Positions 1 through 6,241 of a DNA stretch of 7,562 nt are shown here, in pieces. Source of the DNA: Bacillota bacterium. GTDB lineage: Bacteria; Bacillota; Clostridia; Christensenellales; CAG-138. The notes under the pieces are model-generated. The model made no database searches. It was not told where the DNA came from and saw only the letters and a list, made by a program, of their open reading frames with translations. The first letter of the stretch is position 1, and every line of letters begins with the position of its first letter. Location of the stretch: NCBI GenBank assembly GCA_023426265.1, contig JAFABA010000055.1, positions 1 to 7,562 of the forward strand. The letters are read 5' to 3'. The position numbers were made by a program, and so were the translations under genes.

Positions 1-128
1 TATCCGTCGTCGGCACCGAGATCATAGGCCTTGCTCCCATGCAGGCGCTCGCCGATTCCGCGGAATACTACATGCAGATCGAAGCGTTTGATTTTAACAA
101 GCAGGTGTTGGAGAACCATATTTTATAG
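1..128 (+). CDS. ftcD: Glutamate formimidoyltransferase, C-terminal end (partial)
   Basis: The reading frame starting at base 3 encodes about 41 residues and ends in TAG at 126-128; the gene begins before the window. The tail contains GTEIIGLAPMQALADSAEYY, which matches the end of the C-terminal subdomain of formiminotransferases (family pattern G-S/T-E-I-V-G-L-x-P-x-x-A-L, then YY). The enzyme transfers the formimino group from formiminoglutamate to tetrahydrofolate in the cytoplasm, giving glutamate and 5-formimino-THF. The protein stops after LENHIL with no cyclodeaminase domain attached, so this is the monofunctional form; the cyclodeaminase partner is probably the separate gene at 1602-2228. 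hutI follows on the same strand, which supports the assignment. Only the last tenth or so of the protein is visible, so identity rests on this tail plus context. Confidence 0.85.
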   Translation, partial: SVVGTEIIGLAPMQALADSAEYYMQIEAFDFNKQVLENHIL

Positions 129-138
129 TTATGGGGAC

Positions 139-169
139 GTTACTTTTCTTTCCACGAAAGAAAAGTAAC
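139..169. repeat. Perfect 14-bp inverted repeat, 3-base loop
   Basis: GTTACTTTTCTTTC (139-152) is the exact reverse complement of 156-169, with loop CAC (153-155). It lies 10 bases after the ftcD stop codon. It is too A/T-rich, and lacks a following U-tract, to be a classical terminator: the bases after it are A/G-rich. As RNA it would be a long stable hairpin that could protect the ftcD 3' end or mark an element terminus. Confidence 0.85.
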
Positions 170-206
170 AAAAGAAAGCGGATTTATCGTGTATGCGTTA
201 GGGATT

Positions 207-231
207 CCAAAGGGGCGTTACGCCCCTTTGG
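207..231. repeat. Perfect 11-bp GC-rich inverted repeat, 3-base loop
   Basis: CCAAAGGGGCG (207-217) pairs exactly with CGCCCCTTTGG (221-231) around the loop TTA. No U-run follows on the plus strand (the next bases are cgggagttt), so a rho-independent terminator is unlikely even though the stem is strong. It is the second hairpin of the gap element. Confidence 0.85.
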
Positions 232-242
232 CGGGAGTTTGG

Positions 243-291
243 GGAACGAAACTGAGCGCCGCCTGTGGCGGATGAAGCGAAGTGGAGTTCC
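243..291. repeat. Third, compound inverted repeat of the gap element
   Basis: GGAAC (243-247) pairs with GTTCC (287-291), and ACT (251-253) with AGT (281-283), separated by a small internal loop. Inside sits a tight hairpin, CCGCC (259-263) with GGCGG (267-271) around TGT. The pairing is imperfect and weaker than in the two upstream stems, but it is in line with them, which suggests one composite structured element. Confidence 0.55.
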
Positions 292-365
292 AGTGAGTAA
301 GGGAGTACAAGGAGCGTTTGCGACGCGGTACGACCATTATGAACTGTGGGCCAAGAGCCCTCAAA

Positions 366-372
366 AGAGGTG
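366..372 (+). promoter_or_regulatory. Ribosome binding site that fixes the hutI start
   Basis: AGAGGTG lies 6 bases before the ATG at 379. An in-frame GTG at 346 would add 11 residues, but it has no Shine-Dalgarno sequence and would bury this one inside the gene. The ATG start also gives the usual HutI N-terminus, MLLIKNIGLL. Confidence 0.8.
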
Positions 373-378
373 CAACCC

Positions 379-1608
379 ATGCTGCTCATCAAAAACATCG
401 GCCTGCTGCAAACGCCTGTTGGCTCTGCGAGTGCAAAAGGCGAAGCGCAGGCGCACAACCTGAAAATCAAAAATGCCGCCATACTGATAGAGAGTGGCTT
501 CATCAAAGCGATATTCGAGGGCGGCGAGCTTCCGTTTTGCGACAAAAGCGTGGATACGCTGGACGCGGGGGGCAGCCTCGCGACGCCGGGATGGATCGAC
601 TGCCACACGCACCTGGTGTTTGGCGGGTGGCGGCAGCATGAGGTGCCGTTGAAGCTCAGGGGTGCGAGCTACTTGGAGATTTTGCGCGCGGGCGGCGGCA
701 TACTCGATACCGTACGGCACACGAGGCAAGCGTCCGAGGACGCGCTGTATGAGAAAAGCCGCGTGTTCTTAAACGAAATGCTCGCGCACGGCGTGACCGT
801 TGTGGAAGGCAAAAGCGGCTACGGGCTGGATCTGGAACATGAACTGAAACAGCTTCGGGTCATGAAGCGGCTCAACGAAACGCAGCCGGTCGAGGTCGTT
901 CCTACATTCATGGGCGCGCACGCCATACCCGAAAAATACGCGGGGAACGGGGACGGATATATCGACTACTTATGCCGCGATGTGCTTCCAAGGGTGAAAG
1001 AAGAAGGGCTTGCGCGCTTTGCGGACGTGTTCTGCGAGGACTCGGTGTTCAACGTGGAACAAAGCCGTAAATATCTTAAGGCCGCACAGGCGTTGGGACT
1101 GGGTATCAAAATCCACGCGGATGAAATTGAAGAGATCGGCGGGGCAAGGCTTGCGGGCGAGCTTCACGCGGTATCCGCGGAACACCTCATCGCTACGGGG
1201 GAGCAGGGGATGGAAGCATTGGCTTCCGGCGGAGTCACGGCGGTGCTGCTGCCGCAGACCTCGTTCTACCTCAACAAGCCGTTCGCGCAGGCGCGGCGGA
1301 TGATGGAGCTTAATATCCCAGTCGCCATCGCTTCGGATTTCAACCCCGGCTCGTCGCCGTCATGTAACTTGCAGCTTGCCGCCAACCTCGCATACCTCAA
1401 ATACCGGATGCAGCCTTCGGAAGTGCTTACCGCCGTCACGCTTAACGCGGCGTGCGCCATCGGCCTTGGGGACCGTCTTGGGACCATCGAAGCGGGCAAG
1501 CAGGCGGATATCGTACTCTGGGACGCGCCAGATATGGAAATGCTCTGCTACCGTTTCGGTAGCAATTTGGCGCATACCGTCATCAAAAAAGGAGAAGTGC
1601 AATGTTAA
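379..1608 (+). CDS. hutI: Imidazolonepropionase (HutI)
   Basis: A cytoplasmic amidohydrolase-superfamily enzyme that hydrolyses 4-imidazolone-5-propanoate to N-formimino-L-glutamate, the third step of histidine degradation. The 409-residue product has the usual family length. Visible landmarks: an N-terminal beta-sandwich start MLLIKNIGLL; the metal motif DCHTHLVFGG with H76 and H78; H181 in GAHAIPEKY; VFCEDSVF near 217-224; H246 and E249 in KIHADEIEEIGG; LLPQTSFYL near 290-298; and D320 in IASDFNPGSSPSCN. These correspond to the two-His, His, Asp metal and catalytic set known for this family, and none is missing. It follows ftcD after the palindromic gap and overlaps the next gene by 7 bases, so translation is probably coupled. 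No promoter is evident in the gap, so it is likely read through from upstream hut genes. Confidence 0.96.
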   Translation: MLLIKNIGLLQTPVGSASAKGEAQAHNLKIKNAAILIESGFIKAIFEGGELPFCDKSVDTLDAGGSLATPGWIDCHTHLVFGGWRQHEVPLKLRGASYLEILRAGGGILDTVRHTRQASEDALYEKSRVFLNEMLAHGVTVVEGKSGYGLDLEHELKQLRVMKRLNETQPVEVVPTFMGAHAIPEKYAGNGDGYIDYLCRDVLPRVKEEGLARFADVFCEDSVFNVEQSRKYLKAAQALGLGIKIHADEIEEIGGARLAGELHAVSAEHLIATGEQGMEALASGGVTAVLLPQTSFYLNKPFAQARRMMELNIPVAIASDFNPGSSPSCNLQLAANLAYLKYRMQPSEVLTAVTLNAACAIGLGDRLGTIEAGKQADIVLWDAPDMEMLCYRFGSNLAHTVIKKGEVQC

Positions 1609-2228
1609 AGGAGCTTAAACTGACGGAATATCTGAACCTTCTCGCGTCCGATACGCCCGCACCCGGCGGCGGCAGCGCGAGCGCGCTGTGCGGCGCGCAG
1701 GGCGCGGCGTTAGTTGCCATGGTCGCAAACATTACAGTTTCCAGAAAGAAATACGAGGCGTTCCATGCTGTTTGTGCCGAGGCGGCGGAGAAAGCGGAAG
1801 CGTTACGGGCACAGCTGACCGCCCAGATCGACCGGGATACGGACGCGTATACGCTGGTGTGCGAGGCGATGAGGCTCCCCAAAGAAACGGAAGAGGAAAA
1901 ACGTGTCCGCTCCGATAAGATAGCTGAGGCTACGCTGTTCGCAACGGAGGTGCCGTACGATACCATGGGGCTCGCCGTTGAGGCGCTTACCGTCGCGTGT
2001 ACGCTGGTGGGGCAGAGTAACCCCAACGCCGCAAGCGATCTTGGCGTAGCGGCCTGCAACCTTGAAACCTGCGTCAAAGGCGCGTGGCTCAACGTACGCA
2101 TCAACCTTGGCGGAGTGAAGGACGGGCAAAGCGCGAAGGAGCTTCAGGATTGCGGGGAAGCGCTCTTTCACAAGGCGGAGGCGCTTGCAAAGGAAATTTA
2201 CGCGAAAGTGGCCGCGGAAATCAGCTGA
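1602..2228 (+). CDS. fchA: Cyclodeaminase/cyclohydrolase family protein (FTCD_C/FchA)
   Basis: The 208-residue protein matches the stand-alone FTCD C-terminal family. It shows SDTPAPGGGSASALCGAQGA at 16-35 (the glycine-rich folate-binding turn), the acidic IDRDTDAY segment at 76-83 and GQSNPNAASDLGVAACNL at 137-154, and is mostly helical. Members act as formimidoyl-THF cyclodeaminase (releasing ammonia and giving methenyl-THF) or as methenyl-THF cyclohydrolase. Lying next to ftcD and hutI, the cyclodeaminase role is the better inference, but sequence alone does not separate the two. The start ATG at 1602 overlaps the hutI stop by 7 bases and has GGAGAAG at 1591-1597, 4 bases upstream of it. 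A strong terminator follows, so this is the last gene of the transcript. Confidence 0.92.
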   Translation: MLKELKLTEYLNLLASDTPAPGGGSASALCGAQGAALVAMVANITVSRKKYEAFHAVCAEAAEKAEALRAQLTAQIDRDTDAYTLVCEAMRLPKETEEEKRVRSDKIAEATLFATEVPYDTMGLAVEALTVACTLVGQSNPNAASDLGVAACNLETCVKGAWLNVRINLGGVKDGQSAKELQDCGEALFHKAEALAKEIYAKVAAEIS

Positions 2229-2246
2229 GCGCAGAAGAAGCTGTAT

Positions 2247-2279
2247 GAAGCCCCTTCCAAGAGGGGCTTCTTTATTTTT
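2247..2279 (+). terminator. Rho-independent terminator of the hut cluster
   Basis: The perfect 9-bp stem GAAGCCCCT (2247-2255) / AGGGGCTTC (2262-2270) has a 6-base loop and is followed by TTTATTTTT. It starts 18 bases after the fchA stop codon. Confidence 0.93.
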
Positions 2280-2353
2280 GCGTAATAATGCGAATGCGGA
2301 GAAGCCGATAAGCTTGTAAGGTTTCATGTCGAAATTTTCAATGTAATCGCATG

Positions 2354-2382
2354 TTGCAAAAATATGCATTTGTGGTTATAAA
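2354..2382 (+). promoter_or_regulatory. Sigma-A-like promoter of the adhesin gene
   Basis: TTGCAA (2354-2359) and TATAAA (2377-2382) are separated by exactly 17 bases, with an A/T-rich stretch (aaattttcaat) just upstream. Transcription would start near 2389, leaving a leader of about 36 bases before the start codon. It lies between the hut terminator and the adhesin, so the adhesin has its own promoter. Confidence 0.65.
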
Positions 2383-2424
2383 GAGAAAGGCAAAGTCATC
2401 AGCCGTGGGATATGGAAGGGGTAT

Positions 2425-5400
2425 ATGATGTTTCAGATCAGCCAGTCGAAACGTATTCTCGCACTTTTGCTTACATTGATCATTTTTCTGGTTGCGCTGC
2501 CCGCAGCCGCGGCAAAAGATCTTGAGGAAAGCAATCTCGTTTCCTTCAACGTGACAGGGTTCTACATAGACGGGGAAAGCGCCTCAACGCCCAACCTGAC
2601 CGTACGGCAGGACGCACTTATCGATATCGACATCCGGTTCTTTTTGAGCGACGGAACGGAAGAGAGCGAAGCGGAAGCAGGGGACTTTTTTGTGTTTTCC
2701 CTGCCCTCCGCACTCACGGATATCGCAACATTTACGGCAACCGAAACCTCGCTTTATATTACGAACAGAGATACCGGCTCAGAGGTTGAGGCGGGCACGC
2801 TTTCCTTAAGCAGCGAAGGCCGGGCAACGGTGACGTTTACAAATGCGAGTTATTCCAGCATTGAAGGCAATATCGGCTTTTCCGGCAAATTCGAAAAGGA
2901 GTGCATCAGCGGGGAAGAACCGGTGGAGTTTTCGCTTGTGGCGGGCGGCGCCATATATCGCATCGGCTTTGAGCCGAATCCGGAACCGGTCGCCACCGCA
3001 GCGTCTCTGACGAAGTCCGGCGAATATCTGGCGGAGGAGCAGGCGATTCGCTGGACCGTGCGCGCAAAAGCCGACGTGGATGTTTCCAATGTGACAGTGG
3101 TGGATACGCTTGATTTGAAGCACCAGTATATACCGGGCAGCAGCGTGGGGATGGACGAGCCCGACTATGCTTCGGTGGACGGCCCGCTTACATTCGCGCT
3201 TGGCAGTCTGAACGCCGGGGTGGAAAAGAGCTTTACTTATAAGACAAAACTATTGAATTCCTCCTACAACTTAACGGAAGGGCAGAAAGCGTCCTTTTCC
3301 AATACCGCGGTGCTGCAGATAGGCACGGAACCGGTTGCCACTGCATCCTCCGCGGTGGACGTCACGACGGATTGGATTCATAAATCCGGCGCGTATGGCG
3401 GCACGATGGATGTGGAAGGCCAAGCGGTGCACTATATTGACTGGACGGTAACTGTGAATAACAATTACCGTACGGTCAACTCTCCTGTGACATTTGAGGA
3501 TAGATTAGCCGCAGGCCTTTTCGCGACAGAGACCTCCTTTCTTGTTTCCGGTCCGGACAGCGGCGCCTCCGCTTATACCGTGACACAGGAAGGCTACTCC
3601 GTTGTGTTTGGCCAGCTGACTGGGCCCAATACCATCCAATTCCGGACGTTGGTGGACGACGACTATTATGACCAGCAGGATCAGACGCAGTTTCAAAATA
3701 CCGCTTCCATTACGGTGGGCGGCAGCACATATGAAGCCGCGACTACAATCGGCGTAGGCACAAGCCTTTTAAAAAAGACCGGGGCAGCGTATGATCCCGC
3801 CACACAGCGGATTACATGGAAGCTCGAGGTCAACCAAAATGGGCGCGTGATAAACGGCGCGGTGATAACTGACAGTATCCCTGCCGGGCAGGAATTTGTT
3901 ATAGATTCCGTCAGGATGGGAACAGAAGTCCAAGCCTATGCCGACATGCCTGCGGCTGGTTACACCTATACGGAAGCGGGCAAATTGTTGACGATAGGCC
4001 TGGGGAACCTCAATAAAACGGACAAGCCCGTTGTAATGTTTCAGACCAGGGTTACCAACAGCGCGGACATAGCAACCAACCACAACGGGAGAACGTACTA
4101 CAACGCGGCTACGCTTTCCAGCTTGAATTTAAATAACGCAAAGGCGTCCGGTTCGCGGACGGTAACCAGCCAGGTCATTGCAAAGGCGGGTAACGGGTAC
4201 AATTATACAACCCGCGAATTGAGCTGGAAGATTACGGTCAACCAAAACAAGATGGTACTGCCGAATGTCGTGGTGACGGATGCCATTCCGGCCGGGCAGG
4301 AATTCGTAACGGGCTCGCTTCTTATTGGCGGATCGGCGCCCGCAGACGGCGTACTTGCCCAAAACGGAAATACGCTTGCGCTCACCCTTGGCACACTGAC
4401 GGCGCAGCAGGAGATCACGTTTAAAACGAAGGTTGCAGACGACGCAGTATTCCTGAGCAGCAATGGAAATGTGACGTTCAAAAACAAGGCCGTGCTCGCT
4501 TCCCAATATGCTGCGCAGGTACCCAGCAATGAAGCCAGTATTTCGGTTTCGAATACGGCGCTCAATAAGCGGGTAAGCGAGGATTATACCGCGGACAACG
4601 GGTATATCGAATGGCTGGTGGAGATCAATTCCAACCAGGCGGAACTGGTGGACGCATACCTTGGCGATACGCTGCAGGACGGGCTGGAACTGGATACGGA
4701 GTCGGTTCTTTTGTATCAATGGAACCAATCCGCGAACAATACCATGACCAAAGGGGACATCGTGCCGTCTTCCGCCTACAGCTTCACATATGACTATCAG
4801 ACGCGTAAGTTCATGCTGTACCTGCCGGACGGCCCGCAGGGATATCAGCTGCTGTTTAAGACCGATGTGAAAAAACCCGGCATGTATGCAAACACCATTT
4901 CTTTAAACGGGTACAATACGCAGCCGGACAGCGCGCAAAGCGTCAACAGGGTGACGCAGCAGAATATTGATTACAGCATCAGCGGCGTAAACGGCAGCAT
5001 TACCGTCTATAAAGAGAATATGTCCGGCAGCCGCCTTTCTGGCGCGGTGTTTGAACGGCTGGACAGCCGGGGAAACGTATTGGATACTAAGACGACGGAC
5101 TCTGCCGGAAAAGTTGTGTTTGACAAGCTGAAGCTTCGCACCTACTATATCCGGGAGAAGACGGCGCCCGCAGACTATTCGCTCAATACCGAAAGCGTGC
5201 AGGTTGTTTTGACCGATGATAGCGCGGAAACGCGCAACAAGACCGTTACGATTAAAAATGAGCTTCTTCCCACGCCTGCGCCGGAAGAAACGCCCACCCC
5301 TACGCCTGGCGCTACCGCGACGCCCACGCCGGCCGCAACGCCGACTGTAACGCCGACTCCCGTGCCCAGGCCAAATTCCGGCGGTGGGAACTCTTCGCGT

Positions 5401-5778
5401 GTGACGCCTACGCCCAAGCCGAATACAGGTTCTGTGGAGGTTACGGTAGATAAGAGGGTTCCCCCGGGGAGCAAGCTCGACGTCTATGATAAGGATGGAA
5501 GGCTGGTTGCAACTGTGGAAACGGGCAAGGACGGCAAGGCCGGAATTCCGAACCTGCCCTATGGGGAATATACCGTCCGCCTGGACGGCGGTGAAGTCGG
5601 GTTCATCATCACAGGGGACAACGCGCGGCAAACGATCGCGTTGGGGCCCGGCGGTTTCCTAGAGGTCCCCAAGACAGGGGACGGTGGCAAGACGCTGCTT
5701 GCGCTCTGTGTGTTCCTGATTTTTGTGGGAGACGTGGCGCTCGCGATCAGGAGTGTACATGGAAAGCGCAGAAACTAA
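2425..5778 (+). CDS. Sortase-anchored multi-domain adhesin with tandem isopeptide-type repeats
   Basis: A 1117-residue secreted, wall-anchored protein. Order of parts: signal peptide 1-30 (basic KR, hydrophobic core, LPAAAA end); N-terminal adhesin-like beta domain about 35-190; five tandem Ig-like repeats at about 194-315, 317-447, 449-585, 586-713 and 714-850; a SpaA/CnaB domain 855-946 with K863, E911 and N945; a Pro/Thr-rich stalk 949-1000; a short second SpaA-like domain about 1003-1073; the sortase motif VPKTGD 1081-1086; a membrane helix about 1089-1108; and the basic tail GKRRN. Each tandem repeat carries a Lys, then Asp about 30-39 residues later, then Asn 66-77 residues further on. 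This pattern fits intramolecular Lys-Asn isopeptide bonds catalysed by an acidic residue. No sortase or pilin partner is in the window, so it may be a monomeric fibrous adhesin or a pilus component; the ligand is unknown. The start is ATG 2425 or the adjacent ATG 2428, both served by GGAAGGGG at 2414-2421. Confidence 0.9.
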   Translation: MMFQISQSKRILALLLTLIIFLVALPAAAAKDLEESNLVSFNVTGFYIDGESASTPNLTVRQDALIDIDIRFFLSDGTEESEAEAGDFFVFSLPSALTDIATFTATETSLYITNRDTGSEVEAGTLSLSSEGRATVTFTNASYSSIEGNIGFSGKFEKECISGEEPVEFSLVAGGAIYRIGFEPNPEPVATAASLTKSGEYLAEEQAIRWTVRAKADVDVSNVTVVDTLDLKHQYIPGSSVGMDEPDYASVDGPLTFALGSLNAGVEKSFTYKTKLLNSSYNLTEGQKASFSNTAVLQIGTEPVATASSAVDVTTDWIHKSGAYGGTMDVEGQAVHYIDWTVTVNNNYRTVNSPVTFEDRLAAGLFATETSFLVSGPDSGASAYTVTQEGYSVVFGQLTGPNTIQFRTLVDDDYYDQQDQTQFQNTASITVGGSTYEAATTIGVGTSLLKKTGAAYDPATQRITWKLEVNQNGRVINGAVITDSIPAGQEFVIDSVRMGTEVQAYADMPAAGYTYTEAGKLLTIGLGNLNKTDKPVVMFQTRVTNSADIATNHNGRTYYNAATLSSLNLNNAKASGSRTVTSQVIAKAGNGYNYTTRELSWKITVNQNKMVLPNVVVTDAIPAGQEFVTGSLLIGGSAPADGVLAQNGNTLALTLGTLTAQQEITFKTKVADDAVFLSSNGNVTFKNKAVLASQYAAQVPSNEASISVSNTALNKRVSEDYTADNGYIEWLVEINSNQAELVDAYLGDTLQDGLELDTESVLLYQWNQSANNTMTKGDIVPSSAYSFTYDYQTRKFMLYLPDGPQGYQLLFKTDVKKPGMYANTISLNGYNTQPDSAQSVNRVTQQNIDYSISGVNGSITVYKENMSGSRLSGAVFERLDSRGNVLDTKTTDSAGKVVFDKLKLRTYYIREKTAPADYSLNTESVQVVLTDDSAETRNKTVTIKNELLPTPAPEETPTPTPGATATPTPAATPTVTPTPVPRPNSGGGNSSRVTPTPKPNTGSVEVTVDKRVPPGSKLDVYDKDGRLVATVETGKDGKAGIPNLPYGEYTVRLDGGEVGFIITGDNARQTIALGPGGFLEVPKTGDGGKTLLALCVFLIFVGDVALAIRSVHGKRRN
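3775..4590 (+). repeat. Two most similar tandem repeats within the adhesin gene
   Basis: Repeats three and four (residues 451-586 and 587-722) keep the same register, offset by 408 bases. Shared DNA words include GGTCAACCAAAA at 3828-3839 and 4236-4247, and GCCGGGCAGGAATT at 3883-3896 and 4291-4304. In protein, WK-x-x-VNQN and TD-x-IPAGQEFV recur. They are closer to each other than to the other three repeats, which points to a more recent internal duplication. Confidence 0.75.
5269..5424 (+). repeat. Pro/Thr-rich low-complexity stalk (TPTP repeats)
   Basis: The stretch encodes residues 949-1000, built from short TPTP, ATPTP and PTPV units and a GGGNSS break. At DNA level it is an irregular array of acgcc/acgcct-type codons. 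Such linkers keep wall-anchored domains extended across the peptidoglycan. The length of this array may vary between strains. Confidence 0.85.
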
Positions 5779-5784
5779 TAAGAA

Positions 5785-5820
5785 AAAGAACGCCGCAGGA
5801 TATCCCTGCGGCGCTCTTTT
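5785..5820. terminator. Two-way terminator between convergent genes
   Basis: CGCCGCAGG (5791-5799) pairs with CCTGCGGCG (5805-5813) around a 5-base loop. The flanking AAAGA (5785-5789) and TCTTT extend the stem past one mismatch. T-rich bases follow on the plus strand (TCTTTT) and on the minus strand (the complement of agaaaaagaa). It sits between the adhesin stop at 5778 and the end of the minus-strand gene at 5834, serving both. Confidence 0.9.
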
Positions 5821-5833
5821 ATGGAAAGATTTA

Positions 5834-6109
5834 TTACTCCAGCAAATCCGCGTACTCCTCATGTTCGGAAAACCATTTCACGGCATAAGAGCATGTGGCT
5901 CGTGCTTTCAGGCCGCGCGCCTTGACGTCCGCCGCGGCGGCAGTGAGCAGCATATTCGCGACGCCCTGCCCGCGCAGGGAAGGGTCCACAAACGTATGGT
6001 TGAAATTGACGGCGGTATCGGATACGGCAGGGAATGTGGCTTCCGCGATTATCCCTCCGTCCTTGTCCAACGCGTATACGCGGTTTGCTTCATGTTGAAT
6101 GGAAATCAC
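5834..6109 (-). CDS. Small GNAT-type N-acetyltransferase (YjdJ-like)
   Basis: This 91-residue cytoplasmic protein fits the short single-domain acetyltransferase group (Acetyltransf_CG / YjdJ-like), which is about 90-100 residues long. Key features: FNHTFVDPSLRGQGVANMLL at 36-55, where RGQGVA (46-51) is the acetyl-CoA pyrophosphate loop preceded by the family's H-T-x-V; a helix of alanines after it; then CSYAVKWFSEHEEY at 73-86, which matches the C-terminal CoA/substrate motif. The acceptor substrate is unknown for nearly all members. The start codon is GTG, placed 5 bases after GAGGTG; no ATG is available at this position. The gene stands alone, convergent with the adhesin and separated from yunB by a hairpin, so its position does not suggest a substrate. 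Confidence 0.85.
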   Translation of the reverse strand: MISIQHEANRVYALDKDGGIIAEATFPAVSDTAVNFNHTFVDPSLRGQGVANMLLTAAAADVKARGLKARATCSYAVKWFSEHEEYADLLE

Positions 6110-6114
6110 ACTAT

Positions 6115-6120
6115 CACCTC
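6115..6120 (-). promoter_or_regulatory. Ribosome binding site supporting a GTG start
   Basis: On the minus strand GAGGTG is followed by five bases and then GTG at 6109-6107. The overlapping GTG two bases earlier runs straight into TGA, so the start at 6109 is the only workable one. Confidence 0.75.
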
Positions 6121-6126
6121 ATATCT

Positions 6127-6135
6127 ATCATACCA
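6127..6135 (-). promoter_or_regulatory. Possible extended -10 promoter of the acetyltransferase
   Basis: On the minus strand TGGTATGAT reads as an extended -10 element (TG, one base, TATGAT). No good -35 hexamer lies 17 bases upstream. The predicted start would fall almost on the ribosome binding site, giving a nearly leaderless transcript, so this is tentative. Confidence 0.3.
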
Positions 6136-6190
6136 CAGGATGGTCGCCGGTAAGCAGCCCATCGAGCCTATGCAGCAAATAAGCGATAAG

Positions 6191-6226
6191 AAATACCCGA
6201 AAGGGCGGTATGCCTCTCGGGTATTT
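6191..6226 (-). terminator. Probable terminator after yunB
   Basis: AAATACCCGA (6191-6200) pairs exactly with TCGGGTATTT (6217-6226); the 16-base loop can pair a little further. On the minus strand the stem is followed by CTTATCGC, a poor U-tract, so termination may be partial and may lean on the ATTT in the stem. It lies 15 bases after the yunB stop codon. Confidence 0.6.
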
Positions 6227-6241
6227 ATGGAAAAGGGACGA

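Larger units (their letters stand above)
131..300. repeat. Palindrome-rich intergenic element between ftcD and hutI
   Basis: The 250-base gap between ftcD and hutI holds no credible gene but at least three inverted repeats in a row, listed separately. An open frame crosses it (131-463), but it has no ribosome binding site, an odd basic composition and overlaps the start of hutI. The density of perfect stems is typical of dispersed intergenic repeats (REP/MITE-like) or of an mRNA processing or attenuation structure. No transposase, target-site duplication or tRNA-like fold is visible. Its outer limits are uncertain: the structured part spans about 131-291, and a weak further stem (gcgt/acgc at about 315-327) may also belong to it. 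Confidence 0.55.

Noticed and set aside
346..378. Upstream GTG extension of hutI
   Set aside because: It has no Shine-Dalgarno sequence and would include the good one at 366-372; the family N-terminus begins at the ATG at 379.
131..463. Plus-strand open frame over the hut gap (MGTLLFFPRKK...)
   Set aside because: It is made of translated inverted repeats, lacks a ribosome binding site and overlaps the well-supported hutI start.
5269..5424. CRISPR-like or tandem DNA array
   Set aside because: The units are short, irregular and in frame, encoding a TP-rich linker; there is no repeat-spacer pattern here or elsewhere in the window.
4903..5631. Minus-strand frame of 242 codons antisense to the adhesin
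   Set aside because: Arginine-rich low-complexity product (runs of RRR/RRG) created by the complement of the TP-coding repeats; no start signals.
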